This document shows positions 27,015 through 34,674 of a DNA stretch of 34,674 nt, one piece after another. The notes beneath the pieces were generated by a model that was not told where the DNA came from, made no database searches, and saw only the letters and a program-made list of their open reading frames with translations. The position numbers and the translations under genes were made by a program. The stretch's first letter is position 1; each line of letters begins with the position of its first letter. Origin of the DNA: a virus; IMG/VR virus record IMGVR_UViG_3300024262_000124, positions 1-34,674 of that record. One strand, given 5' to 3'.

Positions 27015-27185
27015 TTATTCGGGTGTAGATGGTGAAAGGTCAATATCAAAACCTGTCTGATTTTTAATTTGTTGCTCGGCTATTTCTTCAATAGGGTTGT
27101 CATCTTGTAAACCAATATATTGATTGATAGCTGTACATGCTCCAAAAGATATAGAAATAAGCATTAAACAAACTGATATTTTCAT
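27015..27185 (-). CDS. Conserved small phage lipoprotein
   Basis: 56 residues from MKISVCLMLISISFGACTAI; AGAGG stands upstream. Lipobox FGAC marks the acylated Cys (residue 17). The mature part NQYIGLQDDNPIEEIAEQQI, NQTGFDIDLSPSTPE follows a recurrent phage pattern 'GL.DDNPIEE..E..I...TG.DIDL.P..PE'. I recall this from small conserved phage lipoproteins near tail or lysis genes. The role is unknown; an outer-membrane localisation in a Gram-negative host is expected. Confidence 0.7.
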   Translation of the reverse strand: MKISVCLMLISISFGACTAINQYIGLQDDNPIEEIAEQQIKNQTGFDIDLSPSTPE

Positions 27186-27233
27186 AATTACCTCTAAAAT
27201 TTGATAGCTTTTCAACACGTCTGACAGCATGGA

Positions 27234-29024
27234 TTACTCATTAAATGCTCGGTACATAAAATTCCATGAAAAGTTTCCGTCCGCATTGGCTAGGGTTCCA
27301 GGTGTAATAAATGCACATGCAGTTCCAAAAGGTTGGAATTCTCTCACAAAAATGTAGGATGTATTTTCAGTTGCATAACATGAGCCACATACAGTTCCAT
27401 TTGCTAAAGACGCATCATCAAAAGAAAACCCTGCCATGTTTCTTTTCCAAGCGTTTTCACGCATAACAAGTGGAAGATGAAGCTGTAATGATCCTGCACC
27501 TAGAGGGGTATTATTAACGTTTGTCGTTGTATATGATATGTTAACCCATCCATTCGGTAAAAAACTATAGTGGTACGCATCCAGTGCAAATGTCGGTAAT
27601 GTATCACCCCCAACGCTAGAGCTTAAATATCTACTAGTAGCCCCGTTTTGCCCTGTAGCAAAAACAAAAGTAACCCCGAAATTATCTTTGCCGATTCCGT
27701 CTTTATCTGTTAATGCCTGTACAGTCCAATCGTCATTAGCTGCATCATTTTTTTGCATTAAATAAGTTCCAACCCTAACGCAAGGATTAGAGTCATAGTC
27801 TCCGACAGTTATAGAATCATCTAAAGCCCAAAAATATTTTTCATCATCTGCAACCGCACTTGAAGGCTTTCCGATTGTAGTAGAGCTTACGTTTGCTCCA
27901 TGATTACGGGATATCATCGGAGTAACCGCATCATTGTTATCATTTATAACAAAATATATCCAGAACGGCATGTTTAAACCCCAGGCTACTGTTGTAGTTG
28001 TGCCAAAGGTGTTGCCTGTAATATCTGAAGTTCCAGAATCATCGTCGAATGAATAATTAGCTGTTATCTCAAATACTTTTTTAAGTCCTTTCGTCGTATT
28101 GTCTGGAACTACTACCCACGCAGGATTAGTTGCAGAAAGTGCGTTTCCCCTAGAATCATGAATTGTAAACGTTGGTGAAGAATAGCTAATTCCTAAATTT
28201 ATTGTAGTTCCTACCGGGTATTGTAGTAATCTGTCCTCTATTTCAGTAAATCCGTTTCCATCTACTTTAAAATACCTGTTATCAAAAGATGCAAGTCCTA
28301 CATCAAACGGGTCTGCTGGTGTTGCTGCTAGTGCTGTTGTTAACTGTACATCTATATGAGTTTGATTAACTGCTCGTGTATGTGTGGCGACTGGTGAATT
28401 TAGATTTGTAGCATTCGTTACAGTATTACCCCATACCTGAACCAATCCCGACGCGCTTGCTACTACTGGATTAACTCCTGGACCTGTTAGAAAATTAACA
28501 TTAACCGATTGTACTGCCGGGTTAGTAGTATCCCCTGCGAGAGAAAACATACCGCTTGTTGCGTCTACTACAAATTGATTTTCATTTGCGCTAAGAAGTC
28601 CTGCATCATTAAAATCTGCCGGTGTTGGGGCTACAGCAAGCCCTAGTTGTATTTGTATTTTAGCTGTGTTCGCTGTGGCTCCGTCTGTAAAGACAGGCTG
28701 AGAAAGCACACCGGATAAGACCGTTTCTCCCAGAATGGAAATAACGCCTGCAAGTGGCTCAACTAGATTGCCATCATCGGTCATCAACTCAAGCATTGAA
28801 CCCTGAGAATCTGTAAAGCACGTCCATATAGCGTCTCCTGCTGTAAATCCAACTAGCATACACTCTCTAAACGTTACGCTATTTCTCCATATCGTTTGGA
28901 TTGGGAAATTTGTATCGTTTACAGTGGGGTCCCTGGGAGAATCTACAGTCGGCACACCGGAAAGCCTTGAATCTGCGTAAGCTAATGGGTCCCTGCTTGC
29001 TGGGGCTGTTCCAAATCTTGCCAT
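27234..29024 (-). CDS. Tail fibre / appendage protein
   Basis: A 596-residue protein (MARFGTAPASRDPLAYADSR and on), Asn/Thr/Ala-rich, beta-dominated, without a signal peptide or catalytic motif. It begins with a short attachment-like region that contains TVNDTNFPIQTIWRNSVT, followed by a repeated FNDAGLLSANENQFVVDA and FDVGLASFDNRYFKVDGNGF type unit (two similar units at residues about 135-260), and ends with GNFSWNFMYRAFNE. This matches a trimeric fibre or receptor-binding appendage. It lies last before the lipoprotein in a fibre gene series; the AGGAAATAG ribosome region supports the start at 29024. Confidence 0.6.
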   Translation of the reverse strand: MARFGTAPASRDPLAYADSRLSGVPTVDSPRDPTVNDTNFPIQTIWRNSVTFRECMLVGFTAGDAIWTCFTDSQGSMLELMTDDGNLVEPLAGVISILGETVLSGVLSQPVFTDGATANTAKIQIQLGLAVAPTPADFNDAGLLSANENQFVVDATSGMFSLAGDTTNPAVQSVNVNFLTGPGVNPVVASASGLVQVWGNTVTNATNLNSPVATHTRAVNQTHIDVQLTTALAATPADPFDVGLASFDNRYFKVDGNGFTEIEDRLLQYPVGTTINLGISYSSPTFTIHDSRGNALSATNPAWVVVPDNTTKGLKKVFEITANYSFDDDSGTSDITGNTFGTTTTVAWGLNMPFWIYFVINDNNDAVTPMISRNHGANVSSTTIGKPSSAVADDEKYFWALDDSITVGDYDSNPCVRVGTYLMQKNDAANDDWTVQALTDKDGIGKDNFGVTFVFATGQNGATSRYLSSSVGGDTLPTFALDAYHYSFLPNGWVNISYTTTNVNNTPLGAGSLQLHLPLVMRENAWKRNMAGFSFDDASLANGTVCGSCYATENTSYIFVREFQPFGTACAFITPGTLANADGNFSWNFMYRAFNE

Positions 29025-29053
29025 TTTCTATTTCCTAAATTTGATATCTTTCA

Positions 29054-29713
29054 TTAAAAATTAGTTACCGGCGGACCTCTTGAATCTGAATCTGCACCAG
29101 TGACTGTTCCCGTGTTTCCATTTCCTGATAAATCTCTTTCTGGTGAATCAGAACCTAGCACTGGCCAATATCCTACAAGATTCTGTCTTACTGAACCTGG
29201 CTTTTCCATTGATTCTATGATTTCATCATTTGATAGAGTCCTGTCCCAAGCTTGTACGTAGCAAATGTTACCCCTGAATCCCCCAGATACCGCTCCCGTA
29301 TTCCCAATAACAAAATCTTGACCAACGTCAGTATCATATGTTCCGGTCGGTGTAAGTGCTGTACTCGACCCTTCTGCAACTCCATTTAAGTAGAAGGAAG
29401 GCGTGTTTGAGGCGCTAGAGCTGTCGTACGTTGCTGTAACATAGTACCATGTGTTAAGGGAAAGATTCCCTGTTGATTCCTTTAGATTATCTCCTGAAAA
29501 GTATGCAAAAAAAGTTAGCTTTAGAGTCTCGAAATAGAAAACCCACCCTGAGTTTGTTAATACTTTAGACGCAATCCTTGCTAAGCTAACACTGCTAGTA
29601 TAATAAACCCACGCGGAAATAGTACCTCCGCTTGCGAAGATATCTTGAAGAACAGAATCATCTGCTACTCTAATCAAATCTGAATCTGCGTCCCATATAC
29701 GTGATGATCCCAT
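29054..29713 (-). CDS. LamG / concanavalin-A-like appendage protein
   Basis: About 219 residues from MGSSRIWDADSDLIRVADDS; this ATG overlaps the upstream stop (TAATG) and is preferred to an alternative start at 29737. The sequence TISAWVYYTSSVS, NTWYYVTATYDSSSASNTPS, FYLNGVAEGSST and VIGNTGAVSGGFRGNICYVQ follow the LamG beta-sandwich pattern ('F...AW', 'W.H...T.D', 'LY.NG', 'IG......GF.G.I..V..W'). LamG folds bind sugars or proteins, so a surface-binding appendage is likely. It is coupled to the fibre protein upstream. Confidence 0.75.
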   Translation of the reverse strand: MGSSRIWDADSDLIRVADDSVLQDIFASGGTISAWVYYTSSVSLARIASKVLTNSGWVFYFETLKLTFFAYFSGDNLKESTGNLSLNTWYYVTATYDSSSASNTPSFYLNGVAEGSSTALTPTGTYDTDVGQDFVIGNTGAVSGGFRGNICYVQAWDRTLSNDEIIESMEKPGSVRQNLVGYWPVLGSDSPERDLSGNGNTGTVTGADSDSRGPPVTNF

Positions 29714-30666
29714 TATGCTCGTGGTACCTCTACACAAAATCCAATAACTTGAAGGTCACCAGTTAAGTCATTAGCTGAGGCATTAGGTCTTGATAGTCTG
29801 CATAAAACAATATCATTAGCTGCCCACGCTAGATTAGTAACAGTCTCTGTCCATGAACCTTCCGTAATATCATCCTGCGTAGCATCTATAGCGATATCTC
29901 CTGAATCCTCACTAGTATACGTTTGATCCCATGACTCGCTGTTGTCAAGAGGTCTATGGTCAAATGTGAGTGCGACATTTTTTGAGGCTGCTGCTGTTGC
30001 TGCATACATCCAGACTCTAAATGTTACTGTTCCTGATGTGTCAATTTCCGCAGGAACCGTAAGAGAAAAATTAACGTATTCTTCTGTCGTATCGTCAAAA
30101 GAGCGAACCATAATCTTGGCATTCGTTCCGTTGTCTTGAGTAAGAGGTGCAAAATTCGTCTCTAAAGCATCAAAATCAGTAGCTTTGAAATAATAAACTT
30201 TATCTGGTAGCCCGCCTCCTGCTGCTGCTGCCCATGAAGGAACTCCAGCGGCCAATGTTAAGACTTCTCCGTTCGATCCTACTGCAAGCTTAGATAGCGT
30301 ATTTGAAGCACTGGCATAAAGAATATCACCTGCTGTGTATGTTGTTTGACCTGTTCCACCGTATGTTTCGTCTAGCGCTGTTGTTAACACAAGTGTTGGG
30401 ATAACAACGTCACCCGTACCATTCGGTGTTATATTGATATCACCATCAACATCCGTCGACGTTATAGAGTTACCGTCTATCGTTATATTATCTACGCTTA
30501 AAAGTGTTCCGCCCGAAATTTCACCGGTATCATTGATAAGCACCAATGAATCTTGGATTCCTTTTACACCGCCATCACCTCGAACCACCGCGTTATCCGT
30601 AAGGTTACTGGCTGCGGTTACATCACCACCACCACCACCGGCTTCGAAAGTTGCATAAATACCCAT
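29713..30666 (-). CDS. Tail fibre-like protein with beta-helical stem
   Basis: A 317-residue protein. The N-terminal GGGGG linker (MGIYATFEAGGGGGDVTAAS) leads to repeated stem-like units (NLTDNAVVRGDGGVKGIQDS, ITIDGNSITSTDVDGDINIT, TALDETYGGTGQTTYTAGDI, YASASNTLSKLAVGSNGEVL), typical of trimeric beta-helical fibres. A C-terminal globular region (VSFSLTV-type beta sandwich, TVTFRVWMYAATAAASKNVA) could bind a receptor or carbohydrate. Its stop overlaps the LamG gene start. It is likely to form host-contact fibres. Confidence 0.7.
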   Translation of the reverse strand: MGIYATFEAGGGGGDVTAASNLTDNAVVRGDGGVKGIQDSLVLINDTGEISGGTLLSVDNITIDGNSITSTDVDGDINITPNGTGDVVIPTLVLTTALDETYGGTGQTTYTAGDILYASASNTLSKLAVGSNGEVLTLAAGVPSWAAAAGGGLPDKVYYFKATDFDALETNFAPLTQDNGTNAKIMVRSFDDTTEEYVNFSLTVPAEIDTSGTVTFRVWMYAATAAASKNVALTFDHRPLDNSESWDQTYTSEDSGDIAIDATQDDITEGSWTETVTNLAWAANDIVLCRLSRPNASANDLTGDLQVIGFCVEVPRA

Positions 30667-30669
30667 TGA

Positions 30670-30990
30670 TTACCCCAAGGCGTTAATTATTAATTTACCG
30701 GCTCCGGCTGCTGTTACCCATTTTGTTTGTAGTTGAGTATTTGCAGTAAAAGTAAGCTTTGTACTCGTACCGTTGTTGTTGGCCAAACCTTCACCGATTG
30801 AAAGAGTCCCTCCACCCGGCACTTCAATATCATCCTCCGTACTACCATCTGTAATTAAAACACCGACTGCTGACGTATTTGTGATAGCTACTTTTGAAAC
30901 TGGAAAGTCAATTACTGCTCCGATATCTTGAAAGTTAGCGGTTAATGTCGCCGTATCCAATGTTCGTAACGCTCGCTTATATTGTGCCAT
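30670..30990 (-). CDS. Small beta-rich virion protein
   Basis: A 106-residue protein (MAQYKRALRTLDTATLTANF and on) with the pattern DFPVSKVAITNTSAVGVLIT, DGSTEDDIEVPGGGTLSIGE and TFTANTQLQTKWVTAAGAGK, that is, an Ig-like or jelly-roll beta domain of the type seen in phage appendage or decoration proteins. No catalytic motif. It lies between a fibre and a conserved appendage protein. Confidence 0.6.
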   Translation of the reverse strand: MAQYKRALRTLDTATLTANFQDIGAVIDFPVSKVAITNTSAVGVLITDGSTEDDIEVPGGGTLSIGEGLANNNGTSTKLTFTANTQLQTKWVTAAGAGKLIINALG

Positions 30991-31004
30991 TTAAAATCCC
31001 TTCT

Positions 31005-32270
31005 TTATGTTAATTCTCTCCATTCGATACCTCCAAATACATCCGCATTAGAGTTCCCAGGCAAAGGAGTGCAACATAGTACTATTTCATCGACAGTCCC
31101 ATCAATTTTGCTTCCTAGATTCAACGCACTATCTAGAGTGGAAGAAACTTCACCGCCTCGATTTACTGAACTGAAAAAACCGCCTCCAATGTCTGTACCG
31201 CCTGTAACTGTATTCCCTGTATCTCCGCGCGCCACTTCTATAGCACTATTTGACTCACCTGAATACGTAAACGTTCCGGCAACTGTTGGATTAAACCTTA
31301 AAAACCATCGGAGTTCTTTTCCTGAAGTTATCTCTGATAACGAAATATTTCTTAAATTTATAGTCTGACCAATGTAGTTTGATTTAAGTCTAATCCCAAT
31401 TACTGCGTAGACTGTTCCTGCTACATTAGCATTACACGCAGCCGATGAAGCGGCATACCTGATTTGACCGTTTTCTTGTATTCCGCCCTCACTCATAACA
31501 GTGCTACATATACAATCTAAATCACTTGCTACACCGGAACCGTCATTTGAAATTTCATATCTCACAGGAAGATTTGGGGTACTCATGTAGACAGTTGTTA
31601 AATTATTCGCATTAAGAAACTCGTGTGCGTAGTAAATTTTTCCATCCACTACAAAAGCAACACGTACCCTACCAACGCCTAACCACTCAAAATCTATGTA
31701 AAGTATCTGTGTTTTCGTTAAATCAAGTGTTACACCCGAAGCCCCTGTACCATCGAATTTGTCGATATTCCAATCGTCTTGTGCGATAGCTGTATTGGAT
31801 GGGGTACCTGAGGTGTTTGTTCTCGTTACTATATTTACGGTACTGCCTGACGTCTCTAAAAATATGCCATTGTCATCATCAAAATACCCGGCTCGCTTCG
31901 AAATATTTGCATCTAATGAAATAAAATTAAACGTACATATGATTAATTGGCTCTTTCCGGGTTGATAATTAAATCTTTGCTTGGATTGTCTTACCCTTGT
32001 CCCTGCCGTTGTATTTGCAACGGATAAACTCTGACACGCTTCATCTGGTCTAAATTCTGTAGTTGTTCCGCTCCCGCTAGTTTCTGCATTGTCCCAAAAA
32101 AGAGTAAGATTTTCTAAATTCGACGCTATCCCTTCATCATTGAAGATGTTTTTGCTATCAAATAATGTTTGTGGATTACTAACCCTTGACCGACCAAATG
32201 CATCAATACCAAAATTATCCGTAGGGGAAACGCTTAATTCTTTGTATGAATATCCTGTTGCAATGCCCAT
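31005..32270 (-). CDS. Conserved virion protein with DAFGRSRVSNPQTLFD motif
   Basis: A 421-residue protein. DAFGRSRVSNPQTLFDSKNI, RQSKQRFNYQPGKSQLIICT, AGYFDDDNGIFLETSG and DWNIDKFDGTGASGVTLDL, then EWLGVGRVRVAFVVDGKIYY and a TTVYMSTPNLPVRYEI block form a sequence pattern I recall from large phage and uncultured virus proteomes: 'DAFGR.RVSNP.TLFDSK', 'YQPGKSQ', 'R.GYFD..NG', 'NIDK.DG', 'EWLGVGRVR', 'TPNLPVRYEI'. It is clearly a virion protein; the structural role (fibre or decoration) is not known to me. It lies in the fibre operon. Confidence 0.7.
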   Translation of the reverse strand: MGIATGYSYKELSVSPTDNFGIDAFGRSRVSNPQTLFDSKNIFNDEGIASNLENLTLFWDNAETSGSGTTTEFRPDEACQSLSVANTTAGTRVRQSKQRFNYQPGKSQLIICTFNFISLDANISKRAGYFDDDNGIFLETSGSTVNIVTRTNTSGTPSNTAIAQDDWNIDKFDGTGASGVTLDLTKTQILYIDFEWLGVGRVRVAFVVDGKIYYAHEFLNANNLTTVYMSTPNLPVRYEISNDGSGVASDLDCICSTVMSEGGIQENGQIRYAASSAACNANVAGTVYAVIGIRLKSNYIGQTINLRNISLSEITSGKELRWFLRFNPTVAGTFTYSGESNSAIEVARGDTGNTVTGGTDIGGGFFSSVNRGGEVSSTLDSALNLGSKIDGTVDEIVLCCTPLPGNSNADVFGGIEWRELT

Positions 32271-32325
32271 TTAGTACCGTTTGTTTTAGTGGATAACCCC
32301 TCTTTATGAGGGGCTACCCCTCTTA

Positions 32326-33039
32326 TTAGCTTTGTCTTACAATGAAATAATCAAATCCGCTTACATCTGTTGTTTCAAGCGATCCTAATGCATCGTATGA
32401 GGCTACAGTAAATGAAGCTCCGGCGCTAATAGTTGTTATAAAATCACCTAGTGCAGGTGATGCATTCAAAGCTGACCTAGTAACAAATATTCTGTCCCCT
32501 GCTGCTATATTAGTGTTCGCAATCGTTACTGTTCCCGCAACTAATGTGCCTTGACCAATAAAGTCTGTTACTGCTCCACCGTTCATCTGTAGCTTAGTAG
32601 CCACAGCACTCATGATAATATCGCCGCCTGAAGTTACAGAGGAAGAACCTACAATTGCGGGTGCTGTGACTGATGTACCCACTGATACAACTGCATCAAG
32701 ATTAAAGGTTATAGTACTACCTGAACCGACGGACGTAATGTTTGTTCCACCGGCTAGAGTCATGTTTCCGGCTGCTGGGCTTAATGCACCTCCGCTATCA
32801 CCTGTTAGAGTGTCAACGTCTGAAGCTCCCGGTCCTAGAATTGTCCATGTTGCTGTAGCTGCTAATACATTTGTAAGCTGATACGACTGATTAGATGATT
32901 GGTCAATCCAAAGAGTACCTATCTTGTATCGTCTGTCTGTTGTTGCGGGCGCTCTTTGTGCTTTGATTGTTTTGGGGTGTGTTACTAGGTTAAGACCCAT
33001 GTACCCGCTAGGACTTTGTCCATCTCTATCTACTGACAT
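32326..33039 (-). CDS. Fibre-associated virion protein
   Basis: A 237-residue protein (MSVDRDGQSPSGYMGLNLVT and on). An N-terminal module YKIGTLWIDQSSNQSYQLTN precedes repeated stem-like elements (VDTLTGDSGGALSPAAGNMT, AGGTNITSVGSGSTITFNLD), typical of trimeric fibre stems (DTLTGD... / GGTNITS...). The C-terminal part is beta-rich (TSVTAPAIVGSSSVTSGGDI and on). The AGGAGG ribosome site is very strong. It begins the fibre operon after a promoter-like element at 33060-33087. Confidence 0.65.
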   Translation of the reverse strand: MSVDRDGQSPSGYMGLNLVTHPKTIKAQRAPATTDRRYKIGTLWIDQSSNQSYQLTNVLAATATWTILGPGASDVDTLTGDSGGALSPAAGNMTLAGGTNITSVGSGSTITFNLDAVVSVGTSVTAPAIVGSSSVTSGGDIIMSAVATKLQMNGGAVTDFIGQGTLVAGTVTIANTNIAAGDRIFVTRSALNASPALGDFITTISAGASFTVASYDALGSLETTDVSGFDYFIVRQS

Positions 33040-33059
33040 CGGAAACCTCCTACGATGTT

Positions 33060-33087
33060 ACTATAGTTTTTATATATCTATGGTAAA
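33060..33087 (-). promoter_or_regulatory. Candidate promoter of the fibre operon
   Basis: On the minus strand, TTTACC (33082-33087) and TATAGT (33060-33065) are 16 bases apart. The run TTTACCATAGAT...CTATAG matches the element upstream of the scaffold-capsid operon (9618-9645). TCTATG/CATAGA also forms a short inverted repeat here. Confidence 0.5.
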
Positions 33088-33100
33088 AATAACATAGAGT

Positions 33101-33241
33101 TTACTTTTTCTTCTTTCTTTTTCTTCGCTTCTTTTCTTGAGTCATAGTCTTGAGCATCAATTTCATTTCTTTAGCTGTTATATTCTCTAGATATCCATCT
33201 ATCTGCTTCTTGAGTTCTCCGGTTATGACGCTATTGCTCAT
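33101..33241 (-). CDS. Small basic protein coupled to the KTSC-domain gene
   Basis: 46 residues (MSNSVITGELKKQIDGYLEN and on) ending in a very Lys/Arg-rich tail (KKRRKRKKKK). Its ATG overlaps the stop of the upstream gene (ATGA), and GGAG stands 8 bases upstream. It may bind DNA or a neighbour protein; unknown. Confidence 0.6.
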   Translation of the reverse strand: MSNSVITGELKKQIDGYLENITAKEMKLMLKTMTQEKKRRKRKKKK

Positions 33242-34674
33242 TTCATAAACTCCTTTTTATACTCTTTAGATAGACGCTTAACTGTAGGTTCAGTTTTGAG
33301 TTTACTTTTCAATTTGTTCTCTAAGTAAACGACTGTATCAAAAAGAAAAGCGTCATCCATGTTCTTTAGGGATGGCTCTATATCCTTCAAGCCTTGCGCT
33401 CTAGATTTCTGTCTTCCTTCTAGTCTTTTCCCTGCAAATGGTGCGAATAATTCTGATGCTAAATGAGTTCTATCCGCTTCGATAATCGTTGATTCCTCAA
33501 CGCTATGGCCTTTAGGCTCTACTTTTTTGTAGGGGAATAGCTCTTTATTCTTCTTGATTTCCTTATTGAAAGTAGCTCCGATTGAAGGTTTTTTTGTATT
33601 GAACCAAACACCAAATTTGTTTGACCCTTCAGTAATTGGCTTAGCCTCTCCTGACGTCATTTTATTAAATGTGTCTAGGTCAAAGTTTTCATATTCATAT
33701 ACATCACCGCCCTTTCTACCCTCACGACCCTTAAATACTACACGCATTTTGCCCTTATCAGCGTCATACGTTGCTGCTGAAATGTTGCTAGACTTTAAGG
33801 AGGAGGCAAAAGGTCGTGCTTTACCCTTGATTGTTCCATCTTTAGATTCTGGTTTATCACCTATTAGCTGTTCGAATGACCAACCTGTTGGGTTTTCCTG
33901 TCTGGAAATTTGAGGGGAAGGTTCTTCTTCCACTTGTTCAATTAGTTCTGATTCTTGTTGTGGCTGTTCTACAGTTTCTATTTCTTCAACTTCTTCTAAT
34001 TCTTGTTCGGGTGCCCGTTGTGGCTGTTCAATCTGTGAGTGTTGTTTGAACTCCTCATAGACCTGTTCGAAAGGCTTCTTCCTAGCTCTTTCAATGTCTT
34101 TTACAGCATTTGCACCAAACATTTTACGCGTGAACTGCATAGCTTCCATAGGGCTTAGGTCTTGCTTCACACTCTCTAAAACAGTACCTACACCACTCTT
34201 AATCAAAACATCGTAGCTTGCTTTAGCTTCATTAGGGTCTACACCCTCAACTGGTACTAATGGCTGCTCTGTAACTTCTTGCTCTGAACCCACTTGTTCT
34301 GGGGTAGGAGCTTGCCCTTCCGTAGGACCTTGGTCAGGGGGTGTTTCCCCTCCGCCTTCCGATTGAGCTTTTGAGCTTAAATAGTTTGTCGCAGCTTCTT
34401 GGAGTGGTCCGATAGAAGCAGCGGTTACACCCGCCTTTATTCCACCTTTTGCTAGAGACATAACAAATTCTTCAAAGGGTAATGAGCCACCCTGCTGCAC
34501 ATGCTTTTCGAAAGACTTAGTAAGCTTGTTCAGCTCGTTATATCCTGCCATCCCTCCAACTATTGCGCCCGGTATGCCGCCAACTGCCCCGCCAACGGCT
34601 GCACCAACCGCAGCACCACCTAATCCTAGCGGTGCAGTACCACGGTCCGTCTGTACGTTCTGGCTCCGCTTCAT
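33238..34674 (-). CDS. Glycine-zipper protein with KTSC domain, candidate ejection protein
   Basis: At least 478 residues; the ATG at 34674 is the last base triplet of the window, so the true start may lie beyond. The N-terminus GLGGAAVGAAVGGAVGGIPG, AIVGGMAGYNEL is a glycine-zipper membrane-active segment. Residues about 180-280 are Glu/Gln-rich. A KTSC domain follows: SSNISAATYDADKGKMRVVF, then VYEYENFDLDTFNKM and NKFGVWFN, which match 'SS.I....YD...L.V.F..G..Y.Y..V....Y..L......G..F'. A zipper plus charged coiled part fits an ejected internal virion protein; this is inference. It lies at the far end of the fibre block. Confidence 0.6.
   Translation of the reverse strand: MKRSQNVQTDRGTAPLGLGGAAVGAAVGGAVGGIPGAIVGGMAGYNELNKLTKSFEKHVQQGGSLPFEEFVMSLAKGGIKAGVTAASIGPLQEAATNYLSSKAQSEGGGETPPDQGPTEGQAPTPEQVGSEQEVTEQPLVPVEGVDPNEAKASYDVLIKSGVGTVLESVKQDLSPMEAMQFTRKMFGANAVKDIERARKKPFEQVYEEFKQHSQIEQPQRAPEQELEEVEEIETVEQPQQESELIEQVEEEPSPQISRQENPTGWSFEQLIGDKPESKDGTIKGKARPFASSLKSSNISAATYDADKGKMRVVFKGREGRKGGDVYEYENFDLDTFNKMTSGEAKPITEGSNKFGVWFNTKKPSIGATFNKEIKKNKELFPYKKVEPKGHSVEESTIIEADRTHLASELFAPFAGKRLEGRQKSRAQGLKDIEPSLKNMDDAFLFDTVVYLENKLKSKLKTEPTVKRLSKEYKKEFMK

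Noticed and set aside
1-34674. CRISPR array, integrase, attachment site or insertion sequence
   Set aside because: No regularly spaced repeats, no recombinase catalytic motifs and no IS-type terminal repeats seen; lysogeny is not supported by this window.

Overview
The window is a piece of a tailed double-stranded DNA phage genome of podovirus type, possibly from an uncultivated sample. The diagnostic genes are a PBSX-type large terminase, a P22 gp1-like portal, an N4-gp56-type major capsid protein, a scaffold, a tail adaptor, a beta-propeller-like nozzle and a set of fibre genes. I see no tape-measure or sheath gene. Several small proteins carry Gram-negative style lipobox signals, which suggests a diderm host. 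I see no integrase, attachment site, endolysin or DNA polymerase, so the genome continues outside the window (both ends lie at or in genes).

Layout: (A) 1-9498, minus strand, read right to left: scaffold, major capsid protein, decoration-like proteins, adaptor, two sister structural proteins, nozzle, then a gene cut by the window edge. (B) 9706-13645, plus strand: an accessory block of small genes (SpoVG-like, membrane and lipoproteins, an Acb2-like candidate, DUF551) with two tRNAs (Gln, Asp), a tRNA remnant and an HNH gene. (C) 23477-13687, minus strand: Cro-like repressor, replication initiator-like protein, DUF1064 nuclease-like protein, many small genes, terminase small and large subunits, portal. 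(D) 23644-26576, plus strand: an acidic cysteine-repeat peptide, a DUF2829-like protein, Bet recombinase, YqaJ exonuclease, HNH. (E) 34674-26593, minus strand: a glycine-zipper/KTSC protein, fibre and appendage proteins, a conserved small lipoprotein and a CCCC-motif protein.

The best-supported discovery is a 749-nt group I intron (7662-8410) inside the major capsid gene, carrying a LAGLIDADG endonuclease. P1, P3, P4, P7, P8, P9 and P10 can all be paired by eye. P1 and P10 fix both splice sites to the base, and splicing restores a 316-residue capsid protein. Nothing else explains why capsid N- and C-terminal parts lie in separate ORFs.

Other points of interest are two candidate cyclic-nucleotide sponge proteins (Acb2-like and DUF2829/Tad2-like), a shared promoter architecture upstream of two late minus-strand operons, a recurring TTGCTA/TAGCAA element at the three rightward transcription starts, plus-strand terminators in the leader of a minus-strand replication gene, and a capsid morphogenesis module split by an oppositely oriented accessory block. 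Functions are assigned by reading motifs and family patterns; no database search was run.
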